The notes under the pieces are model-generated. The model did not search any database. It was given only the letters and a program-made list of their open reading frames with translations, and was not told where the DNA came from. The position numbers and the translations under genes are program-made. From an uncultured Acetatifactor sp. (lineage in GTDB: Bacteria; Bacillota; Clostridia; Lachnospirales; Lachnospiraceae), in assembly GCA_910585615.1 (NCBI GenBank), contig CAJUFO010000083.1, positions 1 through 18,887 on the forward strand: a stretch of 18,887 nucleotides of DNA, given 5' to 3'. The first letter of the stretch is position 1; every line of letters starts with the position of its first letter. Positions 8,568 to 14,795 of this stretch are shown here, one piece after another.

Positions 8568-8640
8568 TGATGAAATGGAAGCGGAGCATTCCGTGGAAGT
8601 GGGGCATTCCAGGACTGGAATATACGCAAGGAGGCAAGAG
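8568..8640 (+). promoter_or_regulatory. flhF-flhG intercistronic spacer with strong RBS
   Basis: AAGGAGG at 8628-8634, followed by a 6-nt spacer, decides the flhG start at 8641. Upstream, GGAATGC (8557-8563, in the flhF 3' end) can pair with GCATTCC (8586-8592). TTCCA-GGAC-TGGAA (8607-8620) can form a second small hairpin. The structures leave the ribosome binding site itself free. They may affect mRNA processing or coupling, but this is inference. Confidence 0.5.
8577..8610 (+). repeat. Imperfect tandem 16-mer (GGAAGYGGRGCATTCC) before flhG
   Basis: Two copies, 8577-8592 and 8595-8610, with an 18-nt period, differ at two positions. The ends GGAA and TTCC are complementary. The copies resemble the 16-mers found upstream of fliA and of the 90-aa gene. 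Confidence 0.6.
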
Positions 8641-9516
8641 ATGGACCAGGCAGAACAATTACGAATCCTAAAAGCAGGCCAGCAGCAGTCCAAACCGTTA
8701 GCCCGTGTCATCGCTGTCACCAGCGGCAAAGGCGGCGTGGGCAAATCCAATACCTCTATCAATCTGGCAATCCAGTTCAAGAAAATGGGGAAGAGGGTCG
8801 TCATCCTGGACGCGGATTTCGGCCTGGCGAATATAGAAATCATGTTTGGCGCTGTACCGGAGCATAATCTCTGCGATATGATTTATCAGGGGAAGGGCAT
8901 CATGGATATCATCACATGGGGCCCCATGGAGGTGGGGTTCATCTCCGGCGGGAGCGGCATCGTGGGGATGTCCAACCTGAGCCGGGACTACCTGAATTAT
9001 ATCATCCAGAACCTGGCCCAGCTAGACAGCATCGCCGACATCATCATCGTGGACACGGGAGCGGGCATTTCTGACGCTGTGCTGGAATTCCTCATAGCCA
9101 GCGGGGAGATTCTCCTGGTGACCACGCCGGAGCCCACATCCATCACAGACTCCTATTCGCTGGTGAAGGCCCTGTATCGTCATCCGAAGTTCGATGCGGA
9201 CACCATGAAGGTGAAGCTAATCGCCAACAGGGTGCAGAAGGAATCGGAGGGCGAGATTCTCTTCAACAAGCTGAACGCGGTGATAGAGAGGTATCTGAAG
9301 GTGCCCATGACGTATCTGGGCTATGTGCCGGAGGATTCCCAGCTGCCCAAGTCGGTGATGCAGCAGGTGCCGGTGTCCCTGCACAACCCGTCAGCCAAGT
9401 CCACGGCGGCTTACGGGCGCATAGCGGCCAGGCTCCTGGATAAAGAGGAGGCGCAGAGGCAGCCCAAGAGAGGGATGGCGGCATTTTTTTCACATATCAT
9501 TACCAGAAAACGGTAA
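8641..9516 (+). CDS. flhG: Flagellar number regulator, MinD-like ATPase FlhG (YlxH)
   Basis: FlhG is a MinD/ParA-type ATPase that controls flagellar number and stimulates FlhF. The 291-aa product opens with MDQAEQLRIL, the DQAxxLR activator motif known to stimulate the FlhF GTPase. It then has the deviant Walker A motif SGKGGVGKSNT (residues 28-38), the switch I-like VVILDADFGLANIEIMFG, and the Walker B-like IIIVDTGAG. The start at 8641 is chosen because a strong AAGGAGG lies 6 nt upstream and the conserved motif begins at residue 2. The longer reading from 8560 adds 27 poorly conserved residues and overlaps flhF. The basic tail may act in membrane association; this is inference. Its neighbours, flhF and the PilZ gene, fit a flagellar rather than a divisional MinD. 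Confidence 0.94.
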   Translation: MDQAEQLRILKAGQQQSKPLARVIAVTSGKGGVGKSNTSINLAIQFKKMGKRVVILDADFGLANIEIMFGAVPEHNLCDMIYQGKGIMDIITWGPMEVGFISGGSGIVGMSNLSRDYLNYIIQNLAQLDSIADIIIVDTGAGISDAVLEFLIASGEILLVTTPEPTSITDSYSLVKALYRHPKFDADTMKVKLIANRVQKESEGEILFNKLNAVIERYLKVPMTYLGYVPEDSQLPKSVMQQVPVSLHNPSAKSTAAYGRIAARLLDKEEAQRQPKRGMAAFFSHIITRKR

Positions 9517-9543
9517 AATGAACAGTAAAGGCAGGTGGTTGTT

Positions 9544-10281
9544 ATGTTTTCCAAATTTATATCAATCGGGGATAAGATTGAGCTGCAGGTTGTGTCCCAT
9601 GAGTATGAAGAGAAGCCGGATACTCCGGTCAGGGTGTACCACAGCGAGGTGAATGAAATCCAGTCCGAGGACACCATCGAGATTAAGATGCCCATGGAGA
9701 AGACGAAATTGATCCTGCTTCCCATCGACAGCGAGTACGATATGGTATTCTACGGATCCAGCGGCCTGTTCCAGTGCCTGGGCAGAATCATCGACCGTTA
9801 CAAGAGCAACAATACCTATCTGCTCTTGGTGGAGATGACCAGCAATCTGCGCAAATACCAGCGGCGCGAGTTCTATCGTCTGCGCTGCGCGCTGGAGATG
9901 CATGCAAGGGCTCTCAGGGAGGATGAGATACAGACTGTGGAGAGCAGGATGCCCTATTCCCTGGCAAACGACCTTCCGCTGAAGGAGAGCGTCATCGTGG
10001 ACATCAGCGGCGGGGGCTTGCGCTTCGTGTCCACCCACGCCTTTAAACAGGGCAGCCTCCTGTACTGCTGCTACCATTTGATGAATGGCGGGGAGCACAA
10101 GAAGTACGAGGTGATCAGCAAGGTGATAAGCTGCATAGAGCTGGACAACCGCCCCGGCACTTTCGAGCATCGGGTGCAGTACTATGACATAGATCCGACT
10201 GAGCGGGAGGAGATCATCAAATACATCTTCGAGGAAGAGCGCAAGAGCAGACAGAAGAAGCGTTTCAATTCTGAGACATAA
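9544..10281 (+). CDS. PilZ-domain flagellar brake protein (YcgR/MotI type)
   Basis: This is probably a c-di-GMP receptor that slows or stops the flagellar motor, like YcgR of E. coli or MotI (YpfA, DgrA) of B. subtilis. In the 245-aa protein, residues about 5-100 resemble the N-terminal YcgR-like beta domain. The PilZ domain follows with both ligand-binding signatures: RxxxR as R108-E-F-Y-R112 within YQRREFYRLR, and DxSxxG as D153-I-S-G-G-G. With both signatures intact, c-di-GMP binding is expected. I place the start at the ATG at 9544, 5 nt after AGGTGG; an in-frame GTG at 9535 lies inside that ribosome binding site. Location between flhG and cheC supports a motility role. The exact partner, motor or other, cannot be told. 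Confidence 0.9.
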   Translation: MFSKFISIGDKIELQVVSHEYEEKPDTPVRVYHSEVNEIQSEDTIEIKMPMEKTKLILLPIDSEYDMVFYGSSGLFQCLGRIIDRYKSNNTYLLLVEMTSNLRKYQRREFYRLRCALEMHARALREDEIQTVESRMPYSLANDLPLKESVIVDISGGGLRFVSTHAFKQGSLLYCCYHLMNGGEHKKYEVISKVISCIELDNRPGTFEHRVQYYDIDPTEREEIIKYIFEEERKSRQKKRFNSET

Positions 10282-10332
10282 TGACAGGCGCATCCAGCGT
10301 GGCGCCAGCGAATGCGGAGAATTTTATTGGTA

Positions 10333-10356
10333 TGCGTGCAAGGGCACGCACGGGGG
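10333..10356 (+). promoter_or_regulatory. Hairpin and G-rich RBS before cheC
   Basis: TGCGTGC (10333-10339) and GCACGCA (10344-10350) form a perfect 7-bp stem around the loop AAGG. GGGGG at 10352-10356 follows at once and serves as the likely weak ribosome binding site for the ATG at 10362. The stem sits close enough to influence ribosome access or to protect the downstream message after cleavage. Confidence 0.5.
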
Positions 10357-10361
10357 TATAT

Positions 10362-10985
10362 ATGAAAGACGTTAACTTGGATCATGTTTCGCAACAGTAT
10401 TATGATGTGCTGAAGGAGATCGGCAATATCGGCGCCGGCAATGCCATGACAGCATTGTCCCAGATGCTACAGTGCAAGGTGGACATGAAGGTGCCGCAGG
10501 TCAGGCTGCTGGAGTTTTCCGAGGTGGGGGAGCTCATGGGCGGCGAGGAGCAGATCATGGCAGCCGTGCTGCTGGCCGTGGAGGGCGACATCACAGGATA
10601 CATGATGTTCATGGTGGAGGAGAACAGCGCCAGGCATCTGATAAACAAGATAACCGGAGGAATGCTTCCGGAGGGGATGGAATTCGAAGAGATGGGACTG
10701 TCAGCCATGCAGGAGGTAGGGAACATCATCACGGGCGCTTACCTGAATTCTCTGTCCTCTATGACTAACATGAAGGTGTTCCCGTCCCCGCCCGCGGTGA
10801 CAGTGGACATGGCCGGAGCTATCCTGAGCGTTCCTGCCATCCAGTTCGGAATCTATGGGGATAAGATCCTGCTGATTCAGTCCCAGTTCTACGATGAAGT
10901 GCAGCTGGACGGATACTTCATACTGATTCCTGACCTGGAGTCCTATGAGAAGATCCTGACAGCGCTGGGCGTACCTATGGCATAA
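10362..10985 (+). CDS. cheC: CheY-P phosphatase CheC
   Basis: CheC hydrolyses CheY-P and, with CheD, takes part in adaptation. The 207-aa product has two phosphatase signatures of the D/S-xxx-E-xx-N type: D15/E19/N22 in DVLKEIGNIGAGN and S114/E118/N121 in SAMQEVGNIITGAYLNSL. It lacks the FliN domain found in FliY. The ATG at 10362 gives a protein matching the family length (about 205-210 aa). An in-frame ATG at 10281, overlapping the preceding stop, would add 27 residues but has no ribosome binding site and adds nothing conserved. In B. subtilis cheB, cheA and cheW precede cheC; here the PilZ gene does. The spacer between the two genes carries a perfect 7-bp hairpin. Confidence 0.94.
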   Translation: MKDVNLDHVSQQYYDVLKEIGNIGAGNAMTALSQMLQCKVDMKVPQVRLLEFSEVGELMGGEEQIMAAVLLAVEGDITGYMMFMVEENSARHLINKITGGMLPEGMEFEEMGLSAMQEVGNIITGAYLNSLSSMTNMKVFPSPPAVTVDMAGAILSVPAIQFGIYGDKILLIQSQFYDEVQLDGYFILIPDLESYEKILTALGVPMA

Positions 10986-11055
10986 TATAAATTATTGAGA
11001 TTTTTTCTCCGTGGAAAGTAAAAAATAGCGGAAGAAAAGGATATGGAAGTGGCGC
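10986..11055 (+). other. AT-rich cheC-cheD spacer
   Basis: The 70-nt gap contains ATTTTTT and AAAAAAT arms (about 11000-11006 and 11020-11026) that could form a weak A-T stem. It also carries GGAAGTGG immediately before the cheD ATG. TTGAGA at 10995-11000 has no -10 hexamer at proper spacing, so no promoter is called. Confidence 0.35.
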
Positions 11056-11550
11056 ATGAGTGAGATATTGAAAGTAGGAATAGCAGATTTGAAGACCTGC
11101 ACAAGCCCCAACGGAGTGATGACTCTGGGGCTGGGCTCCTGTGTGGGAATCGCAATCAGGGATCCGATGAATAAGATTGGCGGCCTGGTACATATCATGC
11201 TGCCGGACAGCAAGGCGATTACGGGAGGCCAGCACAATATCGCCAAGTTCGCGGATACGGGCATCGAGGAGCTGGTCAGGCAGATGGAGCGGCTGGGAGC
11301 CAGGCGCGTCCGCATGGTGGCGAAGATTGCCGGCGGCGCCAATATGTTCAATTTCCAGGGCGGCGGCACCAATGCCGTTGGGAAGGTAGGAGAGCGGAAC
11401 GTGGAGGCGGTCAAGGCCAAGCTCAGGCAGCTGAACATCCCTATCCAGGCGGCGGATACCGGGCTGAATTACGGAAGGACGGTCATCTTCTACCCGGAGA
11501 CAGGGGCCTATCATATCCGTGCGGTGGGTAAGCCGGAGAAGGTCATATAA
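11056..11550 (+). CDS. cheD: Chemoreceptor glutamine deamidase CheD
   Basis: CheD deamidates selected glutamines on chemoreceptors and binds CheC, raising its phosphatase activity. The 164-aa product carries the family's catalytic features: T23, C29 in LGLGSCVGI, and H46 in GGLVHIMLPDS. These correspond in order and spacing to the Thr/Cys/His triad of characterised CheD. It also has FADTGIEELVRQMERLGA and KIAGGANMF, typical of the family. The ATG at 11056 follows GGAAGTGG. It is adjacent to cheC, its known partner. The absence of cheB and cheR here means the rest of the adaptation system must lie elsewhere, if it is present. Confidence 0.95.
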   Translation: MSEILKVGIADLKTCTSPNGVMTLGLGSCVGIAIRDPMNKIGGLVHIMLPDSKAITGGQHNIAKFADTGIEELVRQMERLGARRVRMVAKIAGGANMFNFQGGGTNAVGKVGERNVEAVKAKLRQLNIPIQAADTGLNYGRTVIFYPETGAYHIRAVGKPEKVI

Positions 11551-11554
11551 ATTT

Positions 11555-11570
11555 TGAAGAAGGTCATTCA
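11555..11570 (+). repeat. 16-mer TGAAGAAGGTCATTCA upstream of the 90-aa gene
   Basis: This 16-mer lies between the cheD stop and the ribosome binding site of the 90-aa gene. It differs at one base from the tandem pair at 11924-11956 upstream of fliA. Confidence 0.6.
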
Positions 11571-11585
11571 CAAGGGAAGGTATAT

Positions 11586-11858
11586 ATGAACAGGAAGAAC
11601 ATACCGCTACTTCTGATGCTGACTGCCGGGGCAGTGACATGCATCATCACTTATATAAAAAAGTATCCTGTACACATACAGCTGATTGCCCTGTTCACGG
11701 TGCTGTTGGTCTTCTATGTGCTGGGGAGCGTGTTGGTATGGACGGTGGGGTATTTCGAGAAGCAGAACGAGGAAAAGCGGGGAGAAGAGGGCGAGGTCAT
11801 CGAAAAGGATTCGGAGAATCCAGAGGGCGCAGAACAGAAGGACGGTCAGGAAGAATAA
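11586..11858 (+). CDS. Small membrane protein, function unknown (90 aa)
   Basis: I do not recognise this gene. The product has two predicted membrane helices, about residues 7-24 (IPLLLMLTAGAVTCIITY) and 30-54 (IQLIALFTVLLVFYVLGSVLVW). They are joined by a very short basic loop KKYP, and a charged, acidic cytoplasmic tail of about 35 residues follows, rich in Glu, Lys, Gly and Gln. It has a good ribosome binding site (AAGGGAAGG, 5 nt spacer) and sits between cheD and fliA, so it is expressed with chemotaxis genes. Codon use matches the operon, which argues for a long-term resident. Placement suggests a link to motility or to sigma-28 control, but that is inference only. Confidence 0.75.
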   Translation: MNRKNIPLLLMLTAGAVTCIITYIKKYPVHIQLIALFTVLLVFYVLGSVLVWTVGYFEKQNEEKRGEEGEVIEKDSENPEGAEQKDGQEE

Positions 11859-11882
11859 AAAGCGCTTATGAGTAAAATGCGC

Positions 11883-11911
11883 TTGACGCGTCAGGCGATG
11901 TCTGGCATAAT
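11883..11911 (+). promoter_or_regulatory. Sigma-A-type promoter upstream of fliA
   Basis: TTGACG (11883-11888), a 17-nt spacer, and CATAAT (11906-11911) preceded by TGG, an extended -10 element. Only one base differs from consensus in each hexamer. It lies in the 122-nt gap before fliA and would give fliA and the genes after it a housekeeping promoter independent of the long operon. Confidence 0.65.
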
Positions 11912-11923
11912 GGGCGATATAAT

Positions 11924-11956
11924 TGAAGAAGGGCATTCAATGAAGAAGGGCATTCA
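11924..11956 (+). repeat. Tandem 16-mer TGAAGAAGGGCATTCA in fliA leader
   Basis: Two perfect copies, 11924-11939 and 11941-11956, with a 17-nt period lie just downstream of the putative fliA promoter and before its ribosome binding site. They would therefore be in the mRNA leader. Each copy has complementary ends TGAA/TTCA. Confidence 0.85.
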
Positions 11957-11980
11957 TAGCAGAGAAGGAGCGAAGGTTTC

Positions 11981-12754
11981 ATGGATGAGACAGGCAAGAA
12001 AAAACTGTTAGAAGAATACGCGAAGACGAAATCATCTGAAACCAGAGAGACGATTATCCTTGAATACGCTCCTCTTGTAAAGGTGGTCGCCGGGAGGCTC
12101 AGCATGTATCTGGGCTACAATGTGGAATACGAGGACTTGGTCAGCTATGGCATCTTCGGCCTGATAGACGCCATAGACAAGTTCGACTGCCTCAAGGACG
12201 TGAAGTTCGAGACCTATGCCAGCCTGCGCATCCGCGGGGCCATATTGGATCAGATTCGGAAGATGGACTGGATTCCCAGAACCATCCGGCAGAAGCAGAA
12301 AAAGATAGAGGCAGTGATAAAGGAAATCGAGCAGAAGGAAGGCCATGCTGCCACCGATGAGGAAATCGCCAGAGGGCTGGGCATATCTGAGGACGAGTAT
12401 CTGGACTGGCAGTCCCAGATGAAGATTACAGGCCTGGTCTCTCTGGACGAATACATGCAGCAGGGCAGCGATGTGTCCCACGACAGCAGCAGGCATACCA
12501 CCTCCCATTTCGAGGCGCCCGAGGAAAGGGTGGAGAAGGAGGAGCTGGCTAAGGTGCTGGGGGAGGCATTACAGCTTCTGACAGAGAAGGAACAGAAAGT
12601 AATCACTCTTTACTATTATGAGGAGCTTACTTTAAAGGAAATCAGCAATATCCTGGAGGTTTCCGAGTCCAGGGTATCGCAGCTGCACACCAGGGCACTG
12701 AAGAAGATGAAAGTAAAGATGGGGCACTACATGGGGATTCTTTCAGACAATTAA
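11981..12754 (+). CDS. fliA: RNA polymerase sigma-28 factor FliA (SigD, WhiG family)
   Basis: This sigma factor directs late flagellar and chemotaxis genes, including flagellin. The 257-aa product has region 2 in EYAPLVKVVAGRLSMYLGYN through YGIFGLIDAIDKFD and FETYASLRIRGAILDQIRKM. Region 3 contains RKMDWIPRTIRQ, EIEQ and the ATDEEIARGLGIS helix-turn-helix-like part. Region 4 is in LTEKEQKVITLYYYEELTLK through SESRVSQLHTRALKKMK. The FxxYAxxRIRGAILD stretch and DWIPR motif are characteristic of FliA/SigD/WhiG. The ATG at 11981 has AAGGAG 10 nt upstream. A sigma-A-like promoter and two tandem repeats lie in the 122-nt leader. No anti-sigma factor gene (flgM) is in the window. Confidence 0.96.
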   Translation: MDETGKKKLLEEYAKTKSSETRETIILEYAPLVKVVAGRLSMYLGYNVEYEDLVSYGIFGLIDAIDKFDCLKDVKFETYASLRIRGAILDQIRKMDWIPRTIRQKQKKIEAVIKEIEQKEGHAATDEEIARGLGISEDEYLDWQSQMKITGLVSLDEYMQQGSDVSHDSSRHTTSHFEAPEERVEKEELAKVLGEALQLLTEKEQKVITLYYYEELTLKEISNILEVSESRVSQLHTRALKKMKVKMGHYMGILSDN

Positions 12755-12775
12755 GCGAAAGGGAGATTGTGGTCT

Positions 12776-14365
12776 ATGCAGAATGGTTACTTTCAGTTAG
12801 TAAATGATTCCAGAGGATATGGCATTAATTTCCATCACCCCAGCGGCAGCGGGGAGGAAATCCGGCTGGATGAGGTATGGAGATACCTGAGCAGCCAGAA
12901 TATAAAATACGACAGAAGACAGGTAGAGACGGAATTCAATATGGGCACGGGCGGTGTCTGCCATTTGGGCAGCGGCGAATGCCCGGTCTGTGACGAGACA
13001 TATACGCTGAATGTGAGCAAGGACTGCATGATTGCCACGGTTCGGTTCATACCTCCTTCTGAGGGCGGCAAGCGGCTGACCCTGGGTGGGTTCCTAAGGG
13101 AAATCGAGCGGCAGAGGATTGTCTATGGGATAAAGAAGGAGGCCCTGCAGGAGCACTTCAGCTCAGAGGGCGTATTCTGTACGGATATCCTGGTGGCCAG
13201 AGGCGACAAACCGGACGAAGGGGAGGACGCACGCATAGAATACAGCTTCAATACGGACAGGAACATGCGTCCCACCCATTTGGAGGACGGGCGGGTGGAT
13301 TACTATAACCTGACTACCATCAATCATTGCCATAAGGGGGACGTACTGGCAAGAATTATTCCGGAGCGGTACGGGGAAGCCGGCCATGATGTGTACGGCA
13401 GCATGATAAAGCCCAGGGATGTCAAGAAGGAGACGCTGAAGTTCGGTAAGAACATCACGCTTTCTGAGGATAAGCTTAGCATCACCTCGGACGTAGACGG
13501 ACATGTAGTCCTGCTGGATGGCAAGGTGGTGGTGTCCAGCGTGTACAAGGTGAAGGATGTGGATTTGTCCACAGGAAACATAGATTATGACGGAAGCATA
13601 GAGATATCCGGCAGTGTCACGGCCAACATGGAGGTGAAGGCCGGAGGAAATGTGGTGATAAATGGCGGCGTGGAGAGCGCCAGGGTCATAGCTGGCGGCA
13701 ACATCGTCATCGCCAAGGGCATGAACGGAATGGGAAAAGGGTATCTGAGAGCCGGCGGCAATATCATGGTCAAGTTCCTGGAGAATGCCAGGGTAGTGAC
13801 GGGGGGCTATCTGGAGTCGGAGGCCATCATGCACTGCGTAGTGACGGCGGGAACGGACGTAAGGGTGGACGGCAGGAGGGGAATCATCCTGGGAGGACTG
13901 GTGCAGGCCACGAACTCCATCACGGCAAAGACCGTGGGAGGCAGCATGAGCACGGCCACTACATTGGAGGTGGGTGTGGATCCTCTGATAAAATCCCAGT
14001 ACGACCGGGCACAGAAGACCGCTGAGGAGAGCAAGAAGACGGTGGATGCGGCCCAGGTGGTCTTTGACAATTTCAAGGAGAAGCAGAAGAAGGGGGTTAA
14101 GTACAATGACAGCCAGCTGCGGTATATGAGGAGCGTGCTGTCGCTGATACAGGAGAAGTCGGCGGAGCTGGAGAACCTGAACAACCGCATAGAGGAGCTT
14201 CAGGGGATGATGGAGAACAGGCAGCAGGGCGAGGTCATCATCAACGAGCAGGCCTATCCCAATACCACCATCGTCATCCGAAACGTGTCAAAGACGCTTC
14301 AGAACGACTATCGGTACTGCAAGTTCGTCAAGGAGGACGGCGAGGTGCGGATGGTGGCTATGTAA
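12776..14365 (+). CDS. fapA: FapA (DUF342) family protein
   Basis: This is a large FapA/DUF342 protein of unknown biochemical role. A Vibrio vulnificus member, FapA, is linked to flagellar assembly and to the phosphotransferase protein EIIA-Glc. The 529-aa product has an N-terminal domain (about 1-150), the conserved centre including GDVLARIIPERYGEAGHDVY (about 188-207), and then a series of short glycine-rich turns (ISGSV, AGGNVVINGGV, AGGNIVI, AGGNIMV) at about 270-345 suggesting a right-handed beta-helix. A coiled coil follows at about 410-485, and a short C-terminal beta region ends the protein. I use the ATG at 12776, 10 nt after AAAGGGAG; an in-frame TTG at 12767 is too close to that site. 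It follows fliA by 21 nt and so is probably cotranscribed. Its position fits other clostridial fla/che operons. Confidence 0.9.
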   Translation: MQNGYFQLVNDSRGYGINFHHPSGSGEEIRLDEVWRYLSSQNIKYDRRQVETEFNMGTGGVCHLGSGECPVCDETYTLNVSKDCMIATVRFIPPSEGGKRLTLGGFLREIERQRIVYGIKKEALQEHFSSEGVFCTDILVARGDKPDEGEDARIEYSFNTDRNMRPTHLEDGRVDYYNLTTINHCHKGDVLARIIPERYGEAGHDVYGSMIKPRDVKKETLKFGKNITLSEDKLSITSDVDGHVVLLDGKVVVSSVYKVKDVDLSTGNIDYDGSIEISGSVTANMEVKAGGNVVINGGVESARVIAGGNIVIAKGMNGMGKGYLRAGGNIMVKFLENARVVTGGYLESEAIMHCVVTAGTDVRVDGRRGIILGGLVQATNSITAKTVGGSMSTATTLEVGVDPLIKSQYDRAQKTAEESKKTVDAAQVVFDNFKEKQKKGVKYNDSQLRYMRSVLSLIQEKSAELENLNNRIEELQGMMENRQQGEVIINEQAYPNTTIVIRNVSKTLQNDYRYCKFVKEDGEVRMVAM

Positions 14366-14425
14366 TAGACGGAGCAGGGGCATCCCGATGAGACAAAAGT
14401 GTTCCACCGTGAAAGGAGGCAGATT

Positions 14426-14734
14426 ATGGCATTTGGATCGATTGAACTGACGACGATTTCCAGAGCGCAGGATTACACCACGATTAAGCACAATGAAGAC
14501 AATAAGGTAAATGTGGATCAGGCGAATTTCAGCCAACAGTTCCAGAAGACCACGGAGCAGAATATCCGCGGAGTGCACCATAGCGACGACACCCAGTGGC
14601 ATGAGAACAGGCCTGACGCCAAGGAGAAGGGGAACAACAAGTACAGCGGGGACGGCGGAAGGCAGCGGAAGAAGCAGCAGAACGCGGAGCGCGTGGTGGT
14701 GAAGAGCCGCGGCGGCTTCGACATGAAGATTTAG
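14426..14734 (+). CDS. Small hydrophilic protein of flagellar operon, unknown (102 aa)
   Basis: The function is unknown. The product has no membrane segment or signal peptide and is rich in Gln, Asn, Lys, Asp and His. The N-terminal half contains ISRAQDYTTIKHNEDNKV and VDQANFSQQFQKTTEQ. The middle is low-complexity and likely disordered (about 50-85). The C-terminus ends VVVKSRGGFDMKI. From memory, small proteins with a similar layout, a polar N-terminal motif and a C-terminal Gly-x-x-(I/L/M)-Asp-(I/M)-Lys-like ending, follow fapA in other clostridial flagellar operons; I could not check this. The ATG at 14426 is fixed by GAAAGGAGG 6 nt upstream. An in-frame GTG at 14399 has no such site. The stop overlaps a 10-nt palindrome GCCTGCAGGC. 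Confidence 0.8.
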   Translation: MAFGSIELTTISRAQDYTTIKHNEDNKVNVDQANFSQQFQKTTEQNIRGVHHSDDTQWHENRPDAKEKGNNKYSGDGGRQRKKQQNAERVVVKSRGGFDMKI

Positions 14735-14795
14735 CCTGCAGGCAAAACGCTGTAAAATTATCTCCCATGGGTGGGGTTAGGATGGACGGACAATA

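Noticed and set aside
7182..8843. Long open reading frame of 553 codons on the - strand across flhA-flhF-flhG
   Set aside because: It is antisense to three conserved genes and His/Leu-rich, with no ribosome binding site or recognisable motif.
14734..14743. GCCTGCAGGC palindrome as a terminator after the 102-aa gene
   Set aside because: The stem would be only three base pairs plus a mismatch and no U-run follows. It is a plain 10-nt palindrome.
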